Below, piece after piece: positions 17,456 to 26,021 of a stretch of DNA of 31,718 nt. Position 1 is the first letter of the stretch, and each line of letters starts with the position of its first letter. Made by a program: the position numbers and the translations under genes. The stretch is from Lachnospiraceae bacterium (lineage in GTDB: Bacteria > Bacillota_A > Clostridia > Lachnospirales > Lachnospiraceae): positions 1 through 31,718 of the forward strand of contig JAFXWR010000351.1 in the NCBI GenBank assembly GCA_017542725.1, given 5' to 3'. The notes under the pieces are model-generated. The model ran no database searches. It saw only the letters and a program-made list of their open reading frames with translations, and was not told the DNA's origin.

Positions 17456-18550
17456 ATGGTTTTAAATAAAAATAAAAAGATTATAGCTATTATTGCATTG
17501 CTAAGTATGATTTTCGTGGCTTGTGCACCTTCACAAAAAGTTATAGACAACATACTTCCTGAGTACAATAGAAGGATATATAGCATTGCTGATTTGATTC
17601 CTTATAGTTACAAGGAACTTAGAAATGCACAGGCTTTATATGGCACAGAGCTTACAAAGTTTTTTTATGAAAATACTTCAACCGCTGCCGAAGTAAAGAG
17701 AGTAACGGAAAATGAAAAAAATAGTTTTTATAAGGAACTGAGATTTAGAAATACGAATTATAAACTTCTCAGAAATAGACTTGCTATGTATACTGAAGAT
17801 GCCTACAAATCACAAAAGGTGAAAGAAGAGGATAGACAAAAGGAATACGATGATTACTATAAGTTGTCTACCGCAAAGGGTGGAAATACAATAAAAAAGT
17901 ATAATAATGGCAATTTGCAGGGTATGCCACTTATGAGTATAAGAGTGGTTATGTCAACTGCGACAATGTCTGATTTAGACTCTATATATAGCGAAGCAGA
18001 GTGCGAGATATATAAACCTGTTGTTATAGATGAATCAAAGTATAATAGTTTAAAGATAGGCGATAAGATTGAACTCGAAGTTCCTGTAGAGAATAGTACT
18101 TTTGAAAAGAGTGAGACTAAAAAAGTTGAATGTACATATGTAGCAGAAGATTCGTTAATGTTTACTGACGAAAATGGAAAAGATGATTACTATTTTATAG
18201 CTGATATTGATGGTACAAATGACTATTGCAGGAGAATAACTGATTATTATGGTAAATCTCTAGAGGTTTATGTGGAAAAGAAAACATTACAGTTTATGAA
18301 GTCGGCAGCTGTTGCAAGAGCAAATGAATCGCAAAGACTGATGAATGCTATTGCTGATGATAGTTATGTTGCCTATGATTTTGATAAGCTTGCAATTAGA
18401 GCTCTTGGCGGAGGATACTATGTGTGGGATTATAAAGATTATGTATATGCAAACTCAATTACTACTAATCTTAAAGGATATATAACTGCACTTTATTATT
18501 ATGATAATCTAAGAATTGATAATAAATATTATGAAGAATTAAACAAATAA
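17456..18550 (+). CDS. Putative lipoprotein of unknown function
   Basis: This 364-residue protein follows the pseudouridine synthase by 13 bases with AGGAG as SD. Its N-terminus has a basic start (VLNKNKK), a hydrophobic core and a lipobox-like F-V-A-C with Cys23, so it is probably exported and lipidated; Phe at -3 is less usual than Leu. The mature protein contains a long charged, Tyr- and Lys-rich helical segment (about 60-150), then a mixed alpha/beta region ending YYYDNLRIDNKYYEELNK. I recognise no enzymatic motif. A bidirectional terminator follows. Confidence 0.65.
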   Translation: MVLNKNKKIIAIIALLSMIFVACAPSQKVIDNILPEYNRRIYSIADLIPYSYKELRNAQALYGTELTKFFYENTSTAAEVKRVTENEKNSFYKELRFRNTNYKLLRNRLAMYTEDAYKSQKVKEEDRQKEYDDYYKLSTAKGGNTIKKYNNGNLQGMPLMSIRVVMSTATMSDLDSIYSEAECEIYKPVVIDESKYNSLKIGDKIELEVPVENSTFEKSETKKVECTYVAEDSLMFTDENGKDDYYFIADIDGTNDYCRRITDYYGKSLEVYVEKKTLQFMKSAAVARANESQRLMNAIADDSYVAYDFDKLAIRALGGGYYVWDYKDYVYANSITTNLKGYITALYYYDNLRIDNKYYEELNK

Positions 18551-18576
18551 AAAGAACCACTAAGTGGTTCTTTTTT
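18549..18576. terminator. Bidirectional terminator between the lipoprotein gene and yitT
   Basis: AAAAAGAACCACT (18549-18561) and AGTGGTTCTTTTT (18563-18575) are complementary around a central A, giving a hairpin with a T tract on both strands. It serves the + strand lipoprotein gene and the - strand yitT gene, whose stop codon lies at its edge. Confidence 0.88.
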
Positions 18577-19477
18577 AAAAATTTATATCTATTTCGTCTT
18601 GCTCAACTGATAGGTATTTGAAGTTGCCTTGAACCTCATTTGACTGCACTACATTTATAAATGCGTCTTTGTCACAACGTTTGATTATATGTATGATTTG
18701 TCTAACTTCGGGTTTTGTAACTACAGTATATAGCATTGATTTTTCATTTTTTGAATAACTACCTATACCATTAAATCTTGTAGATGAGTGCCCTGTGTTT
18801 TGAATCATTGCAGAAGCAACCTCGTCTGGTTTCGTAGTAATTATAAATATAGTTCTGGCCTCATAATGTCTATAAAATATATTTATAGCTTGAGTGCTAA
18901 CGTATTGATATATTATAGAATAAAATGCGACGTCCCATCCAAAAATTATTCCTTGTACGAGAATTAATACTATATTAAATCCCATTATCATTCCAAAAGA
19001 CTGTATGTGATATTTACTTGATAGAGTCATGGCTACAAAGTCAGTACCTCCACCAGATACGCCACATCTAAACCAGAGAGATGCACCAAATCCACAAAGT
19101 ATACCACCAAAGATAGATGCCACAAATGGGTCGCTAGTTAGGTTGATAGTAGGAACTGCATCAGCTATGAAGTTGAAAAGAAAGAGAATGACAAATGAAA
19201 TTATTGTAAATTTTTTACCTACAAATTTGTATGAAAGTATCGCTGGAACTATATTCCAAGCAATGTTGTAAACTGTAATTGGTATCAATGTGCCTGTAGA
19301 ATTATAAACTAATTTTTGCATCAATAAGCTGAGACCTGTGAAACCTGCTGGTAAGATATTAGCAGGATAGATGAACCACTTGAGTCCAAATGAGTAACAA
19401 AATACTCCGCAGATTATTAGAGCAATCTTGATAAGAATTTTTTTATAGTTTACAGGTTTTTTTATTATATCTGACAT
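18575..19477 (-). CDS. YitT-family membrane protein (DUF161/DUF2179)
   Basis: This 300-residue protein has about five or six hydrophobic segments (for example ILIKIALIICGVFCYSFGLK near residues 14-33 and FTIISFVILFLFNFIADA near 87-104). It has the YitT features FTGLSLLMQKL near the start and ASLWFRCGVSGGGTDFVAM in the middle. The soluble C-terminal ~85 residues read as DUF2179 (RTIFIITTKPDEVASAMIQ). The biochemical role of the family is not established. It starts four bases after the dfrA stop with an AGGGGT SD inside dfrA, so the two form a minus-strand operon. Confidence 0.87.
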   Translation of the reverse strand: MSDIIKKPVNYKKILIKIALIICGVFCYSFGLKWFIYPANILPAGFTGLSLLMQKLVYNSTGTLIPITVYNIAWNIVPAILSYKFVGKKFTIISFVILFLFNFIADAVPTINLTSDPFVASIFGGILCGFGASLWFRCGVSGGGTDFVAMTLSSKYHIQSFGMIMGFNIVLILVQGIIFGWDVAFYSIIYQYVSTQAINIFYRHYEARTIFIITTKPDEVASAMIQNTGHSSTRFNGIGSYSKNEKSMLYTVVTKPEVRQIIHIIKRCDKDAFINVVQSNEVQGNFKYLSVEQDEIDINF

Positions 19478-19481
19478 GGTA

Positions 19482-19982
19482 TTAACCCCTTATATATTTT
19501 ACAAATTTATAATTGATATTTTCGTATGTATTATTATCTGATTCACTTTCAGCGATGAAGCCATGCTTGGATAAGTCTGGAAAAAAAGTATCGGCATCAA
19601 ATGATTTATCAAGTTTTGTGATTAGGCAAGTATCACATTTATCAATCAGGTCCTTATAAATACTGGCACCACCTATAAGAAAAACTTTTTTATCCTTATA
19701 GTTTTCAAGTAGTTTTTCAAGTTCAGCCTCATTTTTTACAAAGAATATGTTTTCACAATCTTTGTATTCATCTTTAAGTTTATCGTTTCTTGTGAATACT
19801 ATATTTATTCTATTTTTTAGAGGCTTTTTATCTTTAAAACTAAAAAGAGTCTTCCTACCCATTATAACAACTGAGTCTTTGGTGTTTTCTCTAAAAAACT
19901 TCATATCCTCAGGTATGGAAATAAGAAGATTGCCGTTTTTGCCTATTCCGTTTTTTGCGTCCACACAAGCTATCGCAATCAT
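19482..19982 (-). CDS. folA: Dihydrofolate reductase
   Basis: The 166-residue protein is a typical chromosomal DHFR. It has MIAIACVDAKNGIGKNGNLL, the catalytic acid Asp26 in SIPEDMKFF, VVIMGRKTLFS for NADPH binding, and VFLIGGASIYKDLI. It reduces dihydrofolate to tetrahydrofolate. No thymidylate synthase gene lies next to it here. AAAGG touches the ATG with no spacer, and the -10 hexamer ends seven bases before the start, so the message may be leaderless. It is divergent from rseP. Confidence 0.93.
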   Translation of the reverse strand: MIAIACVDAKNGIGKNGNLLISIPEDMKFFRENTKDSVVIMGRKTLFSFKDKKPLKNRINIVFTRNDKLKDEYKDCENIFFVKNEAELEKLLENYKDKKVFLIGGASIYKDLIDKCDTCLITKLDKSFDADTFFPDLSKHGFIAESESDNNTYENINYKFVKYIRG

Positions 19983-19989
19983 CCTTTAC

Positions 19990-20018
19990 ATTTTACACTA
20001 TGTTGCGATAAATTGCAA
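19990..20018 (-). promoter_or_regulatory. dfrA (folA) promoter, interleaved with the rseP promoter
   Basis: On the minus strand TTGCAA (20018-20013) and TAAAAT (19995-19990) are spaced by 17 bp. The folA start codon is the eighth base after the -10. The -35 lies inside the spacer of the opposing rseP promoter. Confidence 0.65.
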
Positions 20019-20031
20019 AGTTTTGTATAAT
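20003..20031 (+). promoter_or_regulatory. rseP promoter, predicting a leaderless transcript
   Basis: TTGCGA (20003-20008) and TATAAT (20026-20031) with a 17-bp spacer. The rseP ATG at 20039 is the eighth base after the -10, so the predicted start site is the A of the ATG. No SD is present. Confidence 0.75.
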
Positions 20032-20038
20032 ATATCTT

Positions 20039-21217
20039 ATGAGTATAATAATAGCGATATTAGTTTTAGGGCTAATAATAACAGTTCATGAATTGGGTCA
20101 TTTTTTCATGGCCAAATTATTTAAAGTGCCAGTAAGGGAGTTTTCCATAGGCATGGGACCAAGACTTGCATCAAAGGTAATTAATAATACAAGGTATAGT
20201 TTGAAAGCACTTCCTTTTGGAGGTAGTTGCGCCATGATTGGCGAAGATGCAGCTGGAAGTGGAGACATGATAGGGTATGATGATATAAAGATTGATGAAA
20301 ACGGACTTTATGATTTTGAAGGTGTAAAGTATAGCAAGGAAGACTTAGATAAATATAATTTTCAAGCTATATCTCCTGTTAAGAAGTTCTTTATTTGCCT
20401 TGCAGGACCTTTTATGAATTTCTTGCTTGCTTTTCTATTGGCATTCGTGTTAGTTTCTCACATTGGATTTGATGTGCCTATTGTTTCAAATGTGGCTGAA
20501 GGAAGTGCTGCGGCAGATGCTAAACCCATATCACTTGAAAAGGGAGATGAGATAGTTGGCTTTGAATTGCCAGATGAAAAAGAATCAATTATTTGCTATC
20601 GTGATTTGGCAGTATTTATGCAACTTAATAATGATGACATATTAAAAAATAATTATCCGCTTGTAGTCACATTAAAAAGAGAAGGTGCTACATTAAAGAC
20701 TGTAGTGTATCCGACTTTTGATGAGACTTACAACAAAGCGATGATAGGAATATCATTTGAGAATATGTATCAAATGCCAAAGAACTTTTTTGATACATGT
20801 AAGTTTGCAACAAAAGAGTTTTATTTTTATATAAAAACAACAATTATGAGTTTAAGGATGCTTATAAGAGGAAAACTTGGTGCAAATCAAATTTCTGGTC
20901 CTGTAGGCACTGTTGCTGTGATGGGAAGTGCAATTAATGAAGCAAGCGCTATAAGCCTTAGCTCTATGATTTATACTCTAATCACACTTGTGGTATTGAT
21001 TTCTGCAAACCTTGGAGTTATGAATTTGCTTCCTATACCTGCACTTGATGGTGGAAGAATTGTTTTTGCTGCAATAGAGATGATAACGGGTAAGCCACTC
21101 AACAAAGATGTAGAGGGATTTGCAAATACTGTTACTATGTTGTTGTTGCTTATATTTATGATTTGGATTTTTGGAATGGACATATATAAATTATTGTCTG
21201 GAAGTTTGCTTGGATAA
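20039..21217 (+). CDS. rseP: Site-2 intramembrane metalloprotease RseP/RasP
   Basis: The 392-residue protein opens with a membrane helix carrying the zinc-binding HELGH (His17-Glu18-His21), followed by FSIGMGPRLAS. A membrane segment (FFICLAGPFMNFLLAFLLAF), a PDZ-like region (about 150-235) and the third zinc ligand in NLLPIPALDGGRI (Asp337) follow, then a C-terminal membrane helix. Such proteases cut membrane-bound anti-sigma factors and signal peptide remnants. In other Bacillota rseP sits in the dxr-rseP-ispG-polC neighbourhood. Here it is directly upstream of polC (two bases between genes) without dxr or ispG. Confidence 0.92.
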   Translation: MSIIIAILVLGLIITVHELGHFFMAKLFKVPVREFSIGMGPRLASKVINNTRYSLKALPFGGSCAMIGEDAAGSGDMIGYDDIKIDENGLYDFEGVKYSKEDLDKYNFQAISPVKKFFICLAGPFMNFLLAFLLAFVLVSHIGFDVPIVSNVAEGSAAADAKPISLEKGDEIVGFELPDEKESIICYRDLAVFMQLNNDDILKNNYPLVVTLKREGATLKTVVYPTFDETYNKAMIGISFENMYQMPKNFFDTCKFATKEFYFYIKTTIMSLRMLIRGKLGANQISGPVGTVAVMGSAINEASAISLSSMIYTLITLVVLISANLGVMNLLPIPALDGGRIVFAAIEMITGKPLNKDVEGFANTVTMLLLLIFMIWIFGMDIYKLLSGSLLG

Positions 21218-21219
21218 AG

Positions 21220-24200
21220 ATGGATAGGTTTTTGGATGTTGTAAAACTTGATTTAGATGAAAATATTGAAAGATATTTTCGTGATGTAGAAGTTGAGAGT
21301 ATTAAGAAGAATAAGACTCATAATACTCTCAATTTTTGTCTTGTTTCGTACAATCTCATACCATATAGTTACATAAAAGCGATTAGGGAAGACATGGCAA
21401 ATCAACTTTTAAATGTCAATGTTGATGATAAGGATACAAATTTTACAAATCCTATAAAGCTTAGTTTAAAGTATAAATTATCTGATAACTATACATCAAA
21501 AGCAATCTATGAAGAAATAAGAAAAGATTTATTTGATGAACTAAAAGACATAAAGATTATATACGGTGCATTTTTTAGACATGATAAAATAAAGTTTATT
21601 GACAATGATGTGATGGAAATAACTTTCGTGAGATCAAAAGAGTTTTCGGACATTCAATCGGAACTAACAAAGTTCATTGAAGATGTATTTACAAATAGAT
21701 ATAGTAAAAAGTTTGAATTGAGGGTAAATTGGGAAGAATTCACTGAAGAACTTAAAGAAAAAAGAGTTGAACATGAAGCAACAAGTATGGAAGATACTAA
21801 AACTGTAGATAATGAAGGTGAAAGTAGTAAAAGTGCAAGTTCGCCAGCATATGACAGTAAATTTAAGTTACAGAGCAGAAAGGATAGGAACCGAATACTT
21901 GCTGATGGTGATGTATTATATGGTAAAAAAACCAAAAACAGATATAAATTTGTGACCATTTCAAACATACTATTTGATATGGATAATATCGAGACGATAG
22001 GCATAATTTATAATCTCGGAGTATATAAACCTGCGAATAAAGATTTTATAATTTATTCGGTATACATATATGATGGGGAAGGCTGCATAGAAGTAAAGTT
22101 TTTTGGAAATGTCGATGACGAGAATATTTTTAATTTGAGATTTAAGATTGGTACTGAGATAAGAGTGTTTGGAAATGCAAAGTATGATATATATTCAAAA
22201 GCTATAACCATAGGTACTAGTGGCATATGTATAGAAATAGTTGGCACTAGAGAGGTTATAGAGTTTGGACATGTAGGTGAAGAAGATTATCATAATATTA
22301 TAATTACAGATAGAACAGACGATGAGGCAGAAAAAAGAGTTGAATTACATTTGCATACTAAATCAAGTGCACAGGATGGAGTTGGAGAAGTAAAAGCATA
22401 TATTGATACTGCAACAAAGTTTGGTATGTCTGCCATGGCAATCACTGACCACGGCTGTGTAAATGCTCTTGCTGATGCTTACGAATATCTCGGTGACAAA
22501 AAAAGACCAAGAAAAAATCAGAATTTTAAATTAATATATGGAGTAGAAGGTTACCTTGTTGACGATTTTACAGATTACTATATAGATGAGAATAATAAAT
22601 TTTCTACAAGAGATCATAGGATTGAAGGAGATTTTGTCGTATTTGAACTAGCTACTACGGGACAAAATAAGAAAAATGATGAGATTATTAAGATAGAAGC
22701 TATTAAAGTTAGTGGATTTACAGTAACAAGTAGCTTTAAAAAGTTTGTAAGAACTGATAAACCTATAAATGTAAATATAAGAGATAATACAGGTGTAAAA
22801 GAGAGTGACCTTGTAAACGCGGGAAGTTTGAAGGAAGCACTAAAAGATTTTTTGGAATTTGCGAAGGGTTCTGTACTTGTCACATCAAGTTTTAATGCGA
22901 ACTGGATGATAACTGATATTTTGAAAGCAAATGGATTTGATGAGCAGATAGATGTGTTGGACTTGATGACACTATCAAGATTGCTTTTAACAAAACTTAA
23001 GAGAAGCGATTTGATCTCGGTTGCAAAAGAGTTGAAAATAAAAATCGATGGGATTACAGATAGAAAGAAAAACGAGATGAAGAAGGTTTTGAAGCCTTCT
23101 GAAAAATTGACCTTGGAAGGTCCGATTTTATGTTCATTGCTTAGGATGCTTCAGATGGATTATGAGGTTACGAGTTTATCAGAATTAAAAGATAAACTTG
23201 TGATTACAGATGAATTTATTAGGAGGCAACCATACTATCATATAATCTTACTTGCTAAAAATGATGTGGGCAGAGTGAACTTATACAAATTGGTTTCTGA
23301 TTCGAGCATAAAATATATGTACAATAAGAGACCAAGAATGACTAGGTCGCTTATAAATAGATATAGAGAGGGTTTGATAGTAGGGTCTGCATGTATCATT
23401 GGTGAGTTCATGAACGCCATAAAAAATGGCGCAAGTGATGACACGCTTAAAAATATAGCTATGTATTATGACTATCTTGAGATTCAGCCTACACTTAATA
23501 ATTCGTTTTTACTTGTGGAAGATAAAGAGAATTTTAAGAGTATTAAAGATCTTGAGAACCTAAATAAGAAAGTAATTGAAATTGGAGACGAGTTAGGAAA
23601 ACTTGTTGTTGCAACTTGCGATTGTCATTATGTGGAGAAAAACGACAAAATCTACAGAACTATTTTGCGACTTGGGACAACATATAAAAAGTCCAATATA
23701 GATGCAAGTGGAAAATTAAAGACAGAAGTTAGTGAGGGCTTGGAGAGTACTAGCGATGAGGAATTGTATTTTAGAACTACGAGAGAAATGCTTGATGAGT
23801 TCTCTTATCTTGGAGCTGACAAAGCAAAGGAAGTTGTAATAATCAATACCAATAAAATTAGTAATATGATAGAGGAGATTATTCCTTTAAGACTTGATAA
23901 GTGTCCGCCACATATTGATGGAAGTGATGATGAACTTGCAAATGTATGTCACGCTAAATATAAGTCAATTTTTGGTGATAATGATGTTCCTGAGGTGAAA
24001 ACTCGTCTTGACAATGAACTAAAATATATTATAGACAATGGTTACTCAGTTATGTATATAACTGCGAAGAAACTAATTGATTATTCGGTAGAAAATGGAT
24101 ATCCAGTTGGATCAAGAGGATCTGTTGGGTCAAGTCTTGCCGCCACGCTTCTTGGCGTGTCGGAAGTGAATCCACTTAAACCATATTATATTTGTCCAAG

Positions 24201-26019
24201 GTGCCATCATATTGAGTATGGAACTGAAGAGACAAAGAAATATGAAAATGATACTGGCTTTGATATGCCAGAAAAAAATTGTCCAGAGTGCAATACAAAA
24301 ATGCAAAAGGATGGAGTCAACATCCCATTTGAAACTTTCCTTGGCATACCTGGAGATAAAGCTGCGCAAAAGGAACCAGATATTGACTTGAATTTCTGTT
24401 CCGTATTTCAATCAAACATTCATAAAAAAACCATAGACATGTTTGGCGACCATAACACTTTTAAGGCAGGAACAGTTGGCACTGTAGCAGCAAAGACGGC
24501 TTATGGATTTGTAAATAAATATGCTGAACAGGAAAACAAAACATTAACTCAAAATCAAATTAATTTTTATATAGGCAGAATTTTAGATTGCAAAAATAAT
24601 ACTGGTCAACACCCCGGTGGCATGGTTGTGCTTCCAGAGGGTGAAGAAATATATACATTTACTCCAATACAGCTTGCTGCAGATAAAATTGGAAATGGAA
24701 TTACGACACATTATGATTATCATAAGATAGATAAGAACTTATTGAAGCTTGATATACTCGGTCACGACTCTCCACTTATTTTAAAGAGATTAGGAGAACT
24801 CACTGGAACAAATTTCTTGGAAGTGCCATTTTATGAAGAAGAAGTACTCAGGCTTTTTAAAGATCCGTCAAGCTTAGGTCTTAAACCATCGGACATAAGT
24901 GGAACTAGGCTTGGTTGTCTCACTATACCAGAGTTTGGTACTGATTTTGCGATGAACATGTGCGAAGATGCAAAACCAAAGACTGTTGCAGACCTGATAA
25001 GAATTGCAGGACTTGCGCATGGCACAGATGTGTGGCAGGGTAATGTGCAAGATCTTATAAAAAATGGTGACTGTACTTTGAGCTCGGCAATTTGTTGTAG
25101 AGATGATATTATGATTTATCTCATAGACATGGGTCTTGATAAGGGACTTGCATTCAACATAATGGAAAGTGTCAGAAAAGGTAAAGGTCTAAAGGGTGAA
25201 TGGGTTGAAGAGATGAAGGCTCATGGGGTGCCTGATTGGTATATCGGGTGCTGTAATAAGATAAAATATATGTTCCCGAAAGCACACGCTGCAGCCTATG
25301 TCCTTGCATCACTTAGAATCGCATATTATAAAGTTCACTATCCAAAAGAGTATTATGCGACATATTTTTCTATAAAAAAAGATGGAATAGACTATAGACT
25401 TATTATGCAGGACAAAGAAGATATAACTTATCATATAGCCAAGATAAAGAAAATTATAAATGAAAAGAGTTCAAACTCTGACTTTAAGAAAAAAATGGCA
25501 GAGCAAGAGGCACCAGAGAATTATAAAAGTAAACTTGAAAAATTAGCAAACTTTGATGAGGGCGAAGAGGGTAATAAACAAGAGTCTAATGAGAACAAGA
25601 GTTTAGATACTGAAAAGTATGAGACAATGTCAGCAAAAAACTTATATGATTTGTATATGGTATATAGAATAGTTGAAGAGATGAAGGCGAGAGGAATAGA
25701 TTTTTGTCCAATTGATATATATAAAGCTAAGAGAAGTGATTTCCAAGTGGTGGATGGAAAGATTATGCCATCATTTGACTCTATACCTGGTGTAGGCACA
25801 AAAGAAATAGATATTGATTATGATGATGAAAGGCCAGAGTCTGAGAAGAGTACTGCTATGAAATGCGAGATAGAAGGAAGAAAAGGTGAATATAGCTCTA
25901 TAGAAAATTTCAGCAAGAGAACAGGAGTAAATAAAACAATACTTGAAATTATGAAATCGCTAAATTTCTTTAAAGGGATGAAAGAAAAAGAGCAAAATAC
26001 AATATTTGATTATTTGTAA
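21220..26019 (+). CDS. polC: DNA polymerase III alpha subunit PolC with degenerate proofreading domain
   Basis: This 1599-residue replicase is longer than usual PolC (about 1430-1450). In order it has an N-terminal region, an OB fold (about 260-340), a PHP domain split by an exonuclease-like insert (PHP about 365-450 and 665-810, insert about 470-650), and the polymerase. Polymerase hallmarks are intact: GSRGSVGSS, zinc Cys992/995/1021/1024, PDIDLNF (Asp1054, Asp1056), GQHPGGMVV, LKLDILGHD, GLAHGTDVW and KYMFPKAHAAAY. The C-terminal QNTIFDYL resembles a beta-clamp-binding motif. The exonuclease motif I reads F-E-L-A-T-T-G where FD-x-ET-T-G is expected, and motifs II and III are also altered. 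Charged insertions lie near 1415-1475 and 1528-1557. It follows rseP by two bases, with only GGATAAAG as a possible SD. Confidence 0.93.
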   Translation: MDRFLDVVKLDLDENIERYFRDVEVESIKKNKTHNTLNFCLVSYNLIPYSYIKAIREDMANQLLNVNVDDKDTNFTNPIKLSLKYKLSDNYTSKAIYEEIRKDLFDELKDIKIIYGAFFRHDKIKFIDNDVMEITFVRSKEFSDIQSELTKFIEDVFTNRYSKKFELRVNWEEFTEELKEKRVEHEATSMEDTKTVDNEGESSKSASSPAYDSKFKLQSRKDRNRILADGDVLYGKKTKNRYKFVTISNILFDMDNIETIGIIYNLGVYKPANKDFIIYSVYIYDGEGCIEVKFFGNVDDENIFNLRFKIGTEIRVFGNAKYDIYSKAITIGTSGICIEIVGTREVIEFGHVGEEDYHNIIITDRTDDEAEKRVELHLHTKSSAQDGVGEVKAYIDTATKFGMSAMAITDHGCVNALADAYEYLGDKKRPRKNQNFKLIYGVEGYLVDDFTDYYIDENNKFSTRDHRIEGDFVVFELATTGQNKKNDEIIKIEAIKVSGFTVTSSFKKFVRTDKPINVNIRDNTGVKESDLVNAGSLKEALKDFLEFAKGSVLVTSSFNANWMITDILKANGFDEQIDVLDLMTLSRLLLTKLKRSDLISVAKELKIKIDGITDRKKNEMKKVLKPSEKLTLEGPILCSLLRMLQMDYEVTSLSELKDKLVITDEFIRRQPYYHIILLAKNDVGRVNLYKLVSDSSIKYMYNKRPRMTRSLINRYREGLIVGSACIIGEFMNAIKNGASDDTLKNIAMYYDYLEIQPTLNNSFLLVEDKENFKSIKDLENLNKKVIEIGDELGKLVVATCDCHYVEKNDKIYRTILRLGTTYKKSNIDASGKLKTEVSEGLESTSDEELYFRTTREMLDEFSYLGADKAKEVVIINTNKISNMIEEIIPLRLDKCPPHIDGSDDELANVCHAKYKSIFGDNDVPEVKTRLDNELKYIIDNGYSVMYITAKKLIDYSVENGYPVGSRGSVGSSLAATLLGVSEVNPLKPYYICPRCHHIEYGTEETKKYENDTGFDMPEKNCPECNTKMQKDGVNIPFETFLGIPGDKAAQKEPDIDLNFCSVFQSNIHKKTIDMFGDHNTFKAGTVGTVAAKTAYGFVNKYAEQENKTLTQNQINFYIGRILDCKNNTGQHPGGMVVLPEGEEIYTFTPIQLAADKIGNGITTHYDYHKIDKNLLKLDILGHDSPLILKRLGELTGTNFLEVPFYEEEVLRLFKDPSSLGLKPSDISGTRLGCLTIPEFGTDFAMNMCEDAKPKTVADLIRIAGLAHGTDVWQGNVQDLIKNGDCTLSSAICCRDDIMIYLIDMGLDKGLAFNIMESVRKGKGLKGEWVEEMKAHGVPDWYIGCCNKIKYMFPKAHAAAYVLASLRIAYYKVHYPKEYYATYFSIKKDGIDYRLIMQDKEDITYHIAKIKKIINEKSSNSDFKKKMAEQEAPENYKSKLEKLANFDEGEEGNKQESNENKSLDTEKYETMSAKNLYDLYMVYRIVEEMKARGIDFCPIDIYKAKRSDFQVVDGKIMPSFDSIPGVGTKEIDIDYDDERPESEKSTAMKCEIEGRKGEYSSIENFSKRTGVNKTILEIMKSLNFFKGMKEKEQNTIFDYL

Positions 26020-26021
26020 AA

